A DNA stretch of 64,000 nucleotides from positions 1 to 64,000 of the forward strand of contig OZ025786.1 in NCBI GenBank assembly GCA_964019425.1. The letters are read 5' to 3'. The stretch comes from Flectonema sp. DT1601 (Eukaryota > Euglenozoa > Diplonemea > Diplonemida > Diplonemidae). A model generated the notes under the pieces. The model worked only from the letters and a program-made list of their open reading frames with translations, ran no database searches and was not told the DNA's origin. Every line of letters starts with the position of its first letter. The stretch's first letter is position 1. Position numbers and translations under genes: made by a program. Shown one piece after another: positions 12,001 to 22,245 of the stretch.

Positions 12001-14585
12001 TTTGCGGGTTTGCGGGTTTGCGGGTTTGCGGGTTTGCGGGTTTGCGGGTTTGCGGGTTTGCGGGTTTGCGGGTTTGCGGGTTTGCGGGTTTGCGGGTTTG
12101 CGGGTTTGCGGGTTTGCGGGTTTGCGGGTTTGCGGGTTTGCGGGTTTGCGGGTTTGCGGGTTTGCGGGTTTGCGGGTTTGCGGGTTTGCGGGTTTGCGGG
12201 TTTGCGGGTTTGCGGGTTTGCGGGTTTGCGGGTTTGCGGGTTTGCGGGTTTGCGGGTTTGCGGGTTTGCGGGTTTGCGGGTTTGCGGGTTTGCGGGTTTG
12301 CGGGTTTGCGGGTTTGCGGGTTTGCGGGTTTGCGGGTTTGCGGGTTTGCGGGTTTGCGGGTTTGCGGGTTTGCGGGTTTGCGGGTTTGCGGGTTTGCGGG
12401 TTTGCGGGTTTGCGGGTTTGCGGGTTTGCGGGTTTGCGGGTTTGCGGGTTTGCGGGTTTGCGGGTTTGCGGGTTTGCGGGTTTGCGGGTTTGCGGGTTTG
12501 CGGGTTTGCGGGTTTGCGGGTTTGCGGGTTTGCGGGTTTGCGGGTTTGCGGGTTTGCGGGTTTGCGGGTTTGCGGGTTTGCGGGTTTGCGGGTTTGCGGG
12601 TTTGCGGGTTTGCGGGTTTGCGGGTTTGCGGGTTTGCGGGTTTGCGGGTTTGCGGGTTTGCGGGTTTGCGGGTTTGCGGGTTTGCGGGTTTGCGGGTTTG
12701 CGGGTTTGCGGGTTTGCGGGTTTGCGGGTTTGCGGGTTTGCGGGTTTGCGGGTTTGCGGGTTTGCGGGTTTGCGGGTTTGCGGGTTTGCGGGTTTGCGGG
12801 TTTGCGGGTTTGCGGGTTTGCGGGTTTGCGGGTTTGCGGGTTTGCGGGTTTGCGGGTTTGCGGGTTTGCGGGTTTGCGGGTTTGCGGGTTTGCGGGTTTG
12901 CGGGTTTGCGGGTTTGCGGGTTTGCGGGTTTGCGGGTTTGCGGGTTTGCGGGTTTGCGGGTTTGCGGGTTTGCGGGTTTGCGGGTTTGCGGGTTTGCGGG
13001 TTTGCGGGTTTGCGGGTTTGCGGGTTTGCGGGTTTGCGGGTTTGCGGGTTTGCGGGTTTGCGGGTTTGCGGGTTTGCGGGTTTGCGGGTTTGCGGGTTTG
13101 CGGGTTTGCGGGTTTGCGGGTTTGCGGGTTTGCGGGTTTGCGGGTTTGCGGGTTTGCGGGTTTGCGGGTTTGCGGGTTTGCGGGTTTGCGGGTTTGCGGG
13201 TTTGCGGGTTTGCGGGTTTGCGGGTTTGCGGGTTTGCGGGTTTGCGGGTTTGCGGGTTTGCGGGTTTGCGGGTTTGCGGGTTTGCGGGTTTGCGGGTTTG
13301 CGGGTTTGCGGGTTTGCGGGTTTGCGGGTTTGCGGGTTTGCGGGTTTGCGGGTTTGCGGGTTTGCGGGTTTGCGGGTTTGCGGGTTTGCGGGTTTGCGGG
13401 TTTGCGGGTTTGCGGGTTTGCGGGTTTGCGGGTTTGCGGGTTTGCGGGTTTGCGGGTTTGCGGGTTTGCGGGTTTGCGGGTTTGCGGGTTTGCGGGTTTG
13501 CGGGTTTGCGGGTTTGCGGGTTTGCGGGTTTGCGGGTTTGCGGGTTTGCGGGTTTGCGGGTTTGCGGGTTTGCGGGTTTGCGGGTTTGCGGGTTTGCGGG
13601 TTTGCGGGTTTGCGGGTTTGCGGGTTTGCGGGTTTGCGGGTTTGCGGGTTTGCGGGTTTGCGGGTTTGCGGGTTTGCGGGTTTGCGGGTTTGCGGGTTTG
13701 CGGGTTTGCGGGTTTGCGGGTTTGCGGGTTTGCGGGTTTGCGGGTTTGCGGGTTTGCGGGTTTGCGGGTTTGCGGGTTTGCGGGTTTGCGGGTTTGCGGG
13801 TTTGCGGGTTTGCGGGTTTGCGGGTTTGCGGGTTTGCGGGTTTGCGGGTTTGCGGGTTTGCGGGTTTGCGGGTTTGCGGGTTTGCGGGTTTGCGGGTTTG
13901 CGGGTTTGCGGGTTTGCGGGTTTGCGGGTTTGCGGGTTTGCGGGTTTGCGGGTTTGCGGGTTTGCGGGTTTGCGGGTTTGCGGGTTTGCGGGTTTGCGGG
14001 TTTGCGGGTTTGCGGGTTTGCGGGTTTGCGGGTTTGCGGGTTTGCGGGTTTGCGGGTTTGCGGGTTTGCGGGTTTGCGGGTTTGCGGGTTTGCGGGTTTG
14101 CGGGTTTGCGGGTTTGCGGGTTTGCGGGTTTGCGGGTTTGCGGGTTTGCGGGTTTGCGGGTTTGCGGGTTTGCGGGTTTGCGGGTTTGCGGGTTTGCGGG
14201 TTTGCGGGTTTGCGGGTTTGCGGGTTTGCGGGTTTGCGGGTTTGCGGGTTTGCGGGTTTGCGGGTTTGCGGGTTTGCGGGTTTGCGGGTTTGCGGGTTTG
14301 CGGGTTTGCGGGTTTGCGGGTTTGCGGGTTTGCGGGTTTGCGGGTTTGCGGGTTTGCGGGTTTGCGGGTTTGCGGGTTTGCGGGTTTGCGGGTTTGCGGG
14401 TTTGCGGGTTTGCGGGTTTGCGGGTTTGCGGGTTTGCGGGTTTGCGGGTTTGCGGGTTTGCGGGTTTGCGGGTTTGCGGGTTTGCGGGTTTGCGGGTTTG
14501 CGGGTTTGCGGGTTTGCGGGTTTGCGGGTTTGCGGGTTTGCGGGTTTGCGGGTTTGCGGGTTTGCGGGTTTGCGGGTTTGCGGGT
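1..14585 (+). repeat. 14.6-kb 8-bp satellite (TTTGCGGG)n
   Basis: About 1,820 head-to-tail copies of TTTGCGGG. I saw one irregular unit, a 7-mer TTTCGGG at 1826-1832 that lost one G; the rest read as identical. The array touches the left window edge, so its true length is unknown. It ends at about 14585 inside a DIRS tyrosine-recombinase coding fragment. GGG runs spaced by five bases (TTTGC) fit a G-quadruplex-forming pattern on the plus strand. All three plus frames are open only because the 8-mer contains no stop in any phase, so no protein is implied. The G-rich strand points inward (5' to 3' away from the window edge), opposite to what a left chromosome end would show. Confidence 0.97.
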
Positions 14586-15089
14586 TCACGAAGAGAACAG
14601 CTGTGCCCCCACTGACTTGTAGGTTCTGGCTGCCTGCCCAATTTATTAGTCTCTTCCAGAGCTGCTTCCAGCTGGAAGTGGTCTCCTTTGCCCACATCTT
14701 CTCCATTGTCTCTCCAAGTCTTTCTGTTGCCTGGAGCACTCCCACAGAGTCTTCCTTCTGATTTCTGCTCAGGGCAGAGGGCCCAACTATGTCTAGAAGG
14801 ACATTTTGGATTTGAAGGACTCCCTTCTGGGTTCTTCCTCCACTTTTTCTACTAAGTCTGTTTTTGAGATTTTTGAGATTCTTTGAATTTTCCCTGACTG
14901 GACTTAGAGATGAGATACTTTTTGAAATTGCCATCCCAGGCTTTCCCGGGGTATACCGCACATTAGACCAATTACTTTGAGATTTCTCTGAATTTTCAGT
15001 GTTCTTTCTATTTCTACCTGCTTCCTTACCTTCAATATTTGTAGCAAGTTTCCCGAGGCTCTTGCTCTCCTCACTGGCAGTGTAGGAGC
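14586..15089 (-). pseudogene. DIRS-type tyrosine recombinase, N-terminal fragment
   Basis: Read on the minus strand, roughly 14790-14595 encodes a helical segment with ERLGETMEKMWAKETTSS followed by a Trp-rich stretch ending in TAVLFV. It aligns clearly with the segment at 23.93-24.05 kb (EKLQETLEKMWASKTTAS, then SSAVLFV), which follows a DIRS-like gag. The resemblance is to the core-binding (SAM-like) domain of DIRS/VIPER tyrosine recombinases. The catalytic domain is missing because the 8-bp satellite starts immediately after the codons for LFV. Ser/Lys-rich linker sequence lies upstream to about 15089. Family assignment is inferred from the alignment between the two copies and from their position, not from catalytic residues. 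Confidence 0.55.
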
Positions 15090-15091
15090 AG

Positions 15092-15361
15092 ATGTTCTCG
15101 GTGTTCATCGACGCTTCGAAGAAAGGATGGGGAGGAGTCATTGTCAACGACACGACGGCTGAAGTTGTGGTGATGGGAGACTCCTGGGACACACAAGAAA
15201 GCGAGCTGCATATCAACATCTTGGAGGGACTTGGTTTCCACAACACTGTGAAACAGATGTCGGAGCTGGACGGTTGTACTGTGGCAGTATGGATTGACAA
15301 CACTTCTGTGGTGGGTGTTTCGAGGAAGGGAATGTCGATCCGCTCTCAAAATTCCATTTAG
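15092..15361 (+). pseudogene. DIRS-type reverse transcriptase, RNase H fragment
   Basis: An 89-residue open frame shows an RNase H-like pattern: FIDASKKGWGG (first Asp) near the start, LHINILEGLGF in the middle (helix with the catalytic Glu, in the H-I-N-x-L-E form typical of DIRS/Ngaro/VIPER elements) and WIDNTSVVG (next Asp). The reverse transcriptase that should precede it is absent, with an in-frame TAG just upstream. The frame ends where sequence related to a repeat at 29.5-29.6 kb begins. It lies head to head with the recombinase fragment on the other strand, so this is a rearranged remnant rather than one element in normal order. Confidence 0.6.
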
Positions 15362-15397
15362 GTAATTTGCCACCGAAACTGAGCACCAAACAAAAAC

Positions 15398-15470
15398 CGC
15401 CGTCAGCGGGTTTTGAACCCTCGACCACCATTCTTTCAGACCGGCGTTCTATCAATTGAGCTATGTAGCC
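15398..15470 (-). repeat. tRNA-Phe(GAA)-like sequence, degenerate
   Basis: On the minus strand a 73-nt segment has an A-box-like TAGCTCAATTGATAGAACG, a loop CTGAAAG with GAA in the anticodon position, and a B-box-like GGGTTCAAAACCC, followed by TTTTT as in a Pol III terminator. Its D-arm resembles tRNA-Phe. Only about four of seven acceptor pairs form, so a functional tRNA is unlikely. The 5' half, with its GGAAC leader, recurs at 22080-22130, which points to a tRNA-derived repeat. Confidence 0.5.
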
Positions 15471-15691
15471 ACATAATCGCCGTTCCTTTTCTTTTTTTTT
15501 TTTTTCTTTTTTTTTTGGGAACCTTCCTAGCCGTACTTTCAGCCCCTGCTAAGTGAGTCGCCTTTCTCTACCCTTTCTGTTGGTAGGTGAGTGAAGGTGT
15601 GTACTTGGAAGGCGAGCAAGCTCTCAAAGTCCGGGGCCCGACCGTTTGCCTTAGTGTCATTAGACTGGACTTTTTGCAAGGATCCTACCCT
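15471..15691. other. Spacer with poly(T) tract
   Basis: A T-rich run (15487-15515), which is poly(A) on the minus strand, sits immediately upstream of the tRNA-like sequence in that orientation. No coding signal is visible in the rest of the spacer. Confidence 0.6.
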
Positions 15692-15766
15692 GAAAGTTGT
15701 CTATGGCCGGACTCGAACCTGGGTCGACACATTACCCAGGGAGCGTCCTACCATTAGACTACTTTC
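15692..15766 (-). repeat. tRNA-like sequence 2, degenerate
   Basis: On the minus strand the ends TGAAAGT and ACTTTCA pair over 7 bp. They flank a Gly/Glu-type D-arm (TCTAATGGTAGGAC) and a B-box GGTTCGAGTCC. The anticodon and T arms pair poorly and extra bases precede the 3' acceptor strand, so I read it as a tRNA-derived repeat or pseudo-tRNA. Confidence 0.45.
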
Positions 15767-15874
15767 ACCCCAATAAAATTTCTGACCTGGGGTCAGAGGT
15801 TGGGGCCCAACCCTTGGATTGCTCTCCTGCAGCTCACTGGTGTTTTCGCCTCCACCTTGGCATGCTGCTCCAAA

Positions 15875-15951
15875 TTTCACCAGAGCAGGGATCGAACCCA
15901 GGCCTGCAGACCTTGAATCCAAACGCACTACCCCTCGACTAGAGCGCCCCC
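15875..15951 (-). repeat. tRNA-like sequence 3, degenerate
   Basis: The minus strand shows an A-box-like TAGTCGAGGGGTAGTGCG and a B-box GGGTTCGATCCC. No convincing acceptor stem was found. It begins about 8 bases downstream of the poly(A) tail that ends LINE-A. Confidence 0.45.
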
Positions 15952-16443
15952 AAGTTCCTTTTTTTTTTTTTGGTTACACTCGTCTGTGCTTCCAGACTCT
16001 TTGTTTTTGTTCTTTTCACTTCTTTGTTTTGTCTTTCTTTTATACTTTCTTTTGATTTAAGTCTGACAAATTGGAAAACACGGGAAACATAGGTAGGCTC
16101 CGCCTGAGGACGTAAGAAGAGCGGCAACGGGAAAAAACAAATGGTCACGCGCCCTTGAAATTGGACACACGAAGCTAATTCGGTTACCATTCCTACCATC
16201 GATAAGGAAAAACAAAGAATCGAGCATATAACTAGAGCGGTGGTCAAAGACCACTTGAACAGCCCGAAGGCCTGCCCTCAAGAGAAATTTATAAGGAGAA
16301 TAGGAGAAAAAGGAGACAGGAGTGTTGGAAGAGACACTGCGACAACACCGAAGGTGATGTGCAGTTACCCAACCAGGAGATGATTGATAATGATGAAAAT
16401 ACTAAAATAACAAATTGATATTGGCGACTACATGTCACCTACT

Positions 16444-19400
16444 TTACTTCCAAAGTCTAAGGTTAGATGTTTGTTCCATCCACCCTATGATCAACACGAG
16501 TGATGGAAGCCACGCCAAAGTGAAGAGAGCTTCAAGGTTAGGAATTTCGTTGGCAATAATAAGTTCTCGATCGCGATCCCACTTGCCGGTCAGTGTTGAG
16601 AAGCCCAGGATTTTGAACCTGGCCGAGTCGAGTTTGGGAGATTGACATCCCTGTAGCAGGTGAACCTGTGAGGACGGTTCGCCACAAAATGGGCAGTCGA
16701 TCGTCTTGCGCCAGTTCTGAATTAGCGGGTGACATCCTGTCCGGAAGTTCGCTATCCGTATCTCGTCGGCTCTTTCCATCCCAGGAGGGTATTTAACTGA
16801 ACGGCCTCTGATGAGGTGTTTGTAGCAGGTGTAACCACTCACGTTAAGCAGATCCTTCTTGATGCAGCGCTTAACATGTGATGATCGCGAGAAGTAAGTG
16901 CCTTTGACTAGCACAGGTCGGATGTTCTTATTGTGCGCTGCTTCCTTTGCAAGCGCGTCAACTTCATCGTGAAACTCGATTCCAATGTGTGAGGGGATGA
17001 ATTGCAAATGCACTTTCATCTCACACATGCGCAGGTATTCCAGTATCTTGAGGGACTCGGAATTCTTCTGTCTGCATCTTCCACCCAGCAGTTCATCCAG
17101 AAGGGATTTTGAGTCCGTGAATATCCTCACGGATCTCATTGAGGGATCTTTGCTAAACACTGTTCTCAGATGTCTAGCCGCGTTCTTCAGAGCATGTTGT
17201 TCAGCCCTGTAGCTGCAGTCAGCTTGATAAAGCCTAGACGCGTAAGCAGATCGAAGGCCGCTACGTGACTTGGCAATATGAGCCGCACCGGCCGCGCCGG
17301 AAGCAGGGTAGGAGCCATCGCAGTTGATTACCATGTCGACAGGAGGTAACGTTCCAATGTACGACATGAATTTTTCTTTGTCCACCGCAGGGTTCGCGGA
17401 CTTCGGAAATCCGCAGCCGTTGCTAATCCTAAGGTTTGTCGGAGATACCCAGGGTTCCATCAAGTCAGGCTGTACAAGGCACTGGCTTTCACGCTGGCTG
17501 TCAATGCCAGGAAGGAGGCCAGCCCAGTAGCTTTGGGTTGAGGCGAGTCTGTTGGTACTAGGTATCCAAGTCATGGCTTTATACCTGTAGTACGCTATCT
17601 TGGTTTGCTTTTCAATCTGACGTTTAAAAGGAAGCATGTCCGCTTCCCACAGTAGAAGTTCTCTCGGTGTGCACCTGCTGCATCCAGTAACCAGCCTGGC
17701 AACCTTCCTCAGTTCGAAATCAATACTATCAACGCTGTTGCTTATCAACCAACCAAAGCTATCGAGTGCATAAGAGATTCTCGCAGTTATGTAAAGGTTC
17801 TTGACCATATTTAGCGTTTTGTAGTCAAGATCATACGGTTGAAGGCATTGAAGCAGAGATATTCCCTTTTTCAGTTCTTCATGAATCTTAGCCACCTGTT
17901 TGTGGAAAGTGAGTCTGTCGTCGATGTGAACTCCAAGGTATTTCACTGAGTCCACGATTGGCAACAGAAATGCGGTTTTAAACCTGGCTTTCACCACCAT
18001 CACGTTGTCTTCGAGAACAATATTCCGCAACATCACGTTGTCAAGTTCATCTTGCGTTTTGATCGGAGTTCCATCAACCTCGAGAATAGTTTCGCCGCTT
18101 TGAAGCATGGGTCTAGAAGAGTTTAAGTTGATACTCTTTTCAATGTCACTATAGTCCATTTTGATAACGTTTTCCACAACAGATCTGGAAAGTAGTAATT
18201 CGCGATTGCAGGTGTCGTTGAGAATCGTATCCCTCGTACGGACTATCATCTTAAGAGCACAGGTCTTTGAGACCGACAGGGCCATGTCGTTGTCAGAACA
18301 CCATTGATCCACTTTATCAAGTATTATTTGAGCATTTGAAAGAGCTTCTTCCATGTTATGTCCAGATACTACACATGCTGTATCATCCGCATACAGAGCA
18401 GACGTCGTTGTTTCTTTCTCCAGTTCCAAAATCTTGCAGAGGTCATCAACGTAGATAAGATAGAGAAGAGGACCCAGGATCGATCCCTGTGGAACCCCCT
18501 TAGCCAGAGTACGGAATTCGCTAAAATAACCATTCGCTTCAACTCTAACCTTCCTGTTTGTAAGAAAGTCTGTGATCCATCTGATAATAACATTCGGAAC
18601 ACCCATCTTTACCAATTTTAATAAAAGTATCTTATGGTTGATCCTGTCAAACGCAGCAGTAAAATCAAACGATAAGAACACCGATCTCTTTCTCTTCATG
18701 TGCATCCTTACGACGGCATCTACCAAAACGGTGATCTGTTCGCAGGTATTTCTCCCCCTTCTGAATCCAGCCTGTAGTGGGCTGAGTGACGAATGTTTAG
18801 TGAGCCAGTGCATGAGTCGGTCATACACGAGCCTCTCCGCAAGTTTCCCAACAACCGATGTGAGCGTAATGGGTCTGAAACTCTTCAGCTCATTTCGAGG
18901 TTTTCCAGCCTTGAACATAGGCTTGATTAAACCTATGATAACCTTGTTTCCACTGGTACGGTACTTTTGAAGTCTTCCAGGAAGTGTTAATAATTCTCAA
19001 GAGGTATTCCACTGTTGCCGGAGTGAAGTTTCTGATCATCTCATTGTGAACTCCATCAGGTCCTGCAGCCTTGCGGGTCTTCAGGTTCTTAATCGCTGCT
19101 TCAATTTCAGCCATTGTGAAATCACAGCAAATATCCATTTCATTATCACCTTCTGAGAGTGCGGGGGCCTCTAGCGATAATATTTCCGATTTCGAGACAA
19201 ACAGGTCCAAGAATGCTGATGGGAGATCGCAGTCGGAGATGTTGTCAACACTGATATCTTTACCAGCATCTTGTTGCAGTTCTTTGGTCTTCTTAAACGC
19301 AAAGGCAAAGTTGTTACCCTTGTCAAGTTGATCACGTAGGTGGACACCCTTCGATTTGGTAGAATCAGGTGTTGACGTCTTCCACTTTCGTCCCCGTTTC

Positions 19401-20349
19401 CCTTTGAAAAGGAGACGTCGACGAATGAATTTAGCCGCCACTTCATGCAGTATGTTGTTAAAGAGCTTGGCATTCGCAGTTGCATCGTTGGAGAGTTTCG
19501 ATTTTCTAATTCTCTTATCGAGCATATTTCCAAAGCAGTTCCAGTCCGTAGACTTGAAGTCCCACACTACGCGTTTCTTAGAACCTATCGTGGCCCGTGT
19601 AAGTTGACACATGGGACCCAGTACGGTGTAGAGAGGTCGGTGATCAGATCCATGTTTATTATCTTCTCTAATTACAGAGAATTCTTCCAGAATCATCGAG
19701 TTTTGAAAAAATACTACGTCCGGCGAGGTACCGCCCCCCGGGATATTAGGAAAAGGCCTTGTGATTGACCCCATTTTGTTGGCTACCAGTAGATCATTGT
19801 GTGCTGCCCATTCATGTAGAGTAGAACCTGCTGGCGTCGATTTTGATGACCACACCGGATGATGGGCATTAAAGTCACCCGCGACGATTGCTTTCGTTGA
19901 GACAGGAAGATTTGACTTTCTGATCTTGCATCCCGGGGGAGCATAAATATTTAAAATGTCAATCTTTCCACCTATGTTGACCTTTACAACTTCAACATCA
20001 TTTAAGTGAGGCGGAAGTACAATATCAGAACGCTGCTGAGTGTGGCATTTTTTCACCATAGAAATAACCCCTCCACCTCGTGTTGCCCTATCATTCCGAT
20101 AGGTGAAATTACATCATTCGTCCAAGTCTCCTGTAGGCACAGTACGTCAGGCGCATAGGCATTTAGCAGCTTGTGAATATAGGCGCCTTTGTTCCCCATC
20201 GATCGACAGTTCCAGCTCAGTAGAGATATGAGAGAGTTGTCAGGGCCAAGGTTGCGTTCGACGTCGCCTGCCTTTAGCAGCAGTTCACGAGCCGTATCCT
20301 TTTCCACAAGTGAGTTGGTCGGACTGAGTTCATCCTCATCGTCATCTAG
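16444..20349 (-). pseudogene. LINE-A ORF2: endonuclease, reverse transcriptase, RNase H
   Basis: The frame continues without interruption from the ORF1 stop: LSWNCRS and LQETW of the AP-endonuclease, then AGDFNAHH and GSDHRPL after a frameshift near 20095. The reverse transcriptase follows (GFRRGRNT, SFDFTAAFDRINHK, GVPQGSILGPLLY, catalytic YADD near 18385) after a second frameshift near 18960. RNase H shows NCDGSYP, YRAEQHAL, FTDSKS and PSHIGIEFHDEVDAL; CPFCGEPSSQVHLLQGC is the terminal zinc motif. The first in-frame ATG is at 20199, after the endonuclease SWN motif. Each frameshift looks like one base. If translated, it would nick target DNA and prime cDNA synthesis; here it is broken. Confidence 0.9.
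20242..20268 (-). other. 2A-like motif (degenerate) at LINE-A ORF2 N-terminus
   Basis: Codons for LLLKAGDVERNLGP lie 24-37 residues after the ORF1 stop. The 2A consensus is GD(V/I)ExNPGP; here the Pro of NPGP is Leu (CTT instead of CCT), which should abolish ribosome skipping in this copy. Confidence 0.65.
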
Positions 20350-20352
20350 TCA
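20346..20352 (-). promoter_or_regulatory. Candidate stop-codon readthrough site UGA-CUAG
   Basis: ORF1 ends AAC-TGA-CTA-GAT. UGA followed by CUAG is a known strong readthrough context in alphaviruses and some animal genes. The frame stays open into ORF2 for 50 codons with no ATG. Confidence 0.6.
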
Positions 20353-22039
20353 GTTGAGATCAAAGTCCGAATCGTTACTTTCCATTTCTACGTCACGGTT
20401 CTTATCACTATCCTGCTTAGCAGCAGATTCGGTGGGCGGTGTTGTTGTTTGTGCTGTTGCTGGTGCTGGCGTTGGTGTTGGTGCTGATGGTGCTGGCGCT
20501 GGTGTTGGTGCTGATGTCGGCTGCTGAGTTGGCTGTTGTGGTTGAGGAGTTGTTTTTTGTCTCTTCAGGGTTCCCGTTAGTTTTTGAGCCGCGTCGCCTG
20601 GGTTGTAGGTTGGGCCTAGCGGTTTTCTGTCAGTTCGTTTAACTTCTTTGTTTATCACAAGGTATTCATTAGTACCTATGCTTACGAAGTTGGGCGGTTG
20701 AGATTTCGCAATTGCAACAATTGTAGTACTCCCTCCTTTATGGAAAGAAGCAACAACTGTGTGTTCCCAGTTGTGTGAAGACTTCAAGAAGTCGCTGATC
20801 TGCGCTGTCGAGTACTTACGAATCGCCATCGAATTTATAACAAACCTGTCGCCCGAGGGCAGTGCAGGCTTGATTGCCGCGTTGAGCTTAATGCTGACCC
20901 TGATATTACAGTCAGGGTGGACTCGGAGTCCAAAACAGCTTTTAAACCTGCACATGTAGAATTTTCCTTTGAATTCATCAAGTGCAGAAGTCTTGGACTT
21001 CGCTGCCAGGAAGCCAAGGTCGTTTTTGAATTGCAACGTTGGCCAAACGTCACTTCTGTTTGACTAATTTGGGTTTTTGAAAAAGACATTCTTGGGTTTG
21101 TCAGTTTCGGGTTCGCTGTTGTTGTATTCCAGAACCTCGTGTACTTGGTTTCTGGGGACTCTGAAAGCCATCGAGGTGTGGGACTTGTTTTTTTTGTAGC
21201 TAAAGGGGTCCGCCTTTAGCTAGAATATCGGTCGTTTTGACGGTCAATTCTTTCTCAGCTGATTTTCCCCAGTCTTGGATGAATAGAACTGGGTTGGGAG
21301 TTGGAATCTGGTGGCTAGTTGCTGCTTTAGAAAAGTCGTCACCAAATACGTGCGTGTAAAATACGCGCCTGATCTCGCAGACGCCACCCTCTTTTATCAC
21401 CGGTAATGCTACTGGAACGGTGCTCTTTGTGAGCGGGATTTTGCTGATAGCAGCCCAACGGCCGCTCTTCTTTGTTTGGCGGAGTGCTTCTAAGTCTAGC
21501 TTCGAACAAACTAAAACAAGACCAGAGGTAAGGTTGTTTGTAGCATTAGCTGCTACGTCGTAACTGATGGTGGCCACAGTGCCTGCCCACGCACCGTGAA
21601 TGTGCCACTCCGGGTAGCTTGCTTTTGCTTTTCCCTTCGTGGCTTGATTGTCCTTCATTGCTGTCGGTATCGGCAATGAGAACGGCTTCGTACTCGTCTG
21701 TTGATTAGAAGCTGTAGATGCTCCTGTAGTTGGTTGGTTGACACCTGTGGTTGAGGGTGTCGTCGCTTCTGCTGCCGTCGTCGCGGTCGCTTCCGTCCCA
21801 CCACTCCCATCGAGTGTGTCCGGTGTCCTCCTCTTCATCTCCGGGTTCCCACCTTCTGACCCAGCTACGAATTGGACGATCTCCATTAGGAGATTTGCCA
21901 CCCTTCTTTCCTTCTCTTGCTCCGGGATCCCGCCTTCCCCCACTATCTTCAGGAGGTTTATTGCCTCCGATACCAACCTCCTCAGGTTGTCTCTCATAAT
22001 TGCTTTTTCCTGTGAAACGTACCCACTGATTCTTACCAA
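20350..22039 (-). pseudogene. LINE-A ORF1 (frameshifted)
   Basis: The 5' part (22039 to 21200) is Ser/Thr/Ala-rich with a basic stretch; the 3' part (about 21225 to 20350) ends with a Pro/Thr/Ala-rich tract and an acidic tail (SNDSDFDLN). The two lie in different frames, and the 3' frame also has a TAG at about 21063. I see no zinc knuckles or clear RRM. Position and composition fit a LINE RNA-binding ORF1. The ORF ends in TGA followed by CTAG, in frame with ORF2. Confidence 0.7.
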
Positions 22040-22049
22040 TATTAGGTTG

Positions 22050-22071
22050 CGAAATCAGTAAAGTACAGAAA
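22050..22071 (-). promoter_or_regulatory. Conserved LINE 5'-end motif (LINE-A copy)
   Basis: The minus strand reads CTGTACTTTACTGATTTCG at the element start. The same motif, with two differences over 22 bases, lies at the LINE-C start (40214-40235), and a shorter 13-base match lies at the LINE-B start (27317-27329). A terminal internal-promoter element is the likely role. Confidence 0.5.
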
Positions 22072-22079
22072 GTACAGGC

Positions 22080-22130
22080 GTTCTATCAATTGAGCTATGT
22101 AGCCACATGATCGCCGTTCCTTTTTACCTA
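22080..22130 (-). repeat. 5' half of the tRNA-Phe-like repeat
   Basis: On the minus strand this matches the leader and first ~25 bases of the tRNA-like sequence at 15398-15470 (about 44 bases including the GGAAC start) and stops at AGAACGCC, where LINE-A begins. LINE-A thus starts inside a tRNA-like repeat. Confidence 0.6.
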
Positions 22131-22245
22131 TATAGGTCAACGTCTCTATTAGTTTTCTGACGATATCAAATATTTCTATCCCTTTATCAGTTCTCACACC
22201 CCTGTCTTCATCACAAGAAAACTTATATTTAAATTAAGTTAAATA

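Larger units (their letters stand above)
15952..22079 (-). mobile_element. LINE-A, non-LTR retrotransposon with RNase H (degenerate)
   Basis: An almost full-length non-LTR element on the minus strand. It has a 5' motif at 22050-22071, ORF1 (22039 to 20350), an ORF2 with AP-endonuclease, reverse transcriptase, RNase H and a C-terminal CCHC motif (20349 to 16444), a 3' UTR of about 480 bp and a poly(A) tail seen as T's at 15959-15971. The EN+RT+RNaseH+CCHC order fits the I/ingi/R1 assemblage. ORF1 carries a frameshift (about 21225) and a TAG at about 21063; ORF2 has frameshifts at about 20095 and 18960. This copy is therefore probably inactive. Confidence 0.9.

Noticed and set aside
1..14585. 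Array taken as the left telomere
   Set aside because: At a left end the plus strand should be C-rich (CCCGCAAA); here it is G-rich. It could only be terminal if the scaffold is inverted.
1..14585. CRISPR array
   Set aside because: There are no spacers; the unit is 8 bp and contiguous.
3..14761. Three overlapping ~4,900-codon open frames of RVCGFAGL repeats
   Set aside because: Any 8-mer without stops in its three phases stays open; there is no ATG start and no non-repeat domain.
15398..15470. Functional tRNA-Phe gene
   Set aside because: The anticodon loop and A/B boxes are present but the acceptor stem pairs at only about four of seven positions, and the sequence recurs as a half copy.
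16057..16281. Several 60-100-codon frames in the LINE-A 3' UTR
   Set aside because: Short, overlapping on both strands, inside retroelement non-coding sequence.
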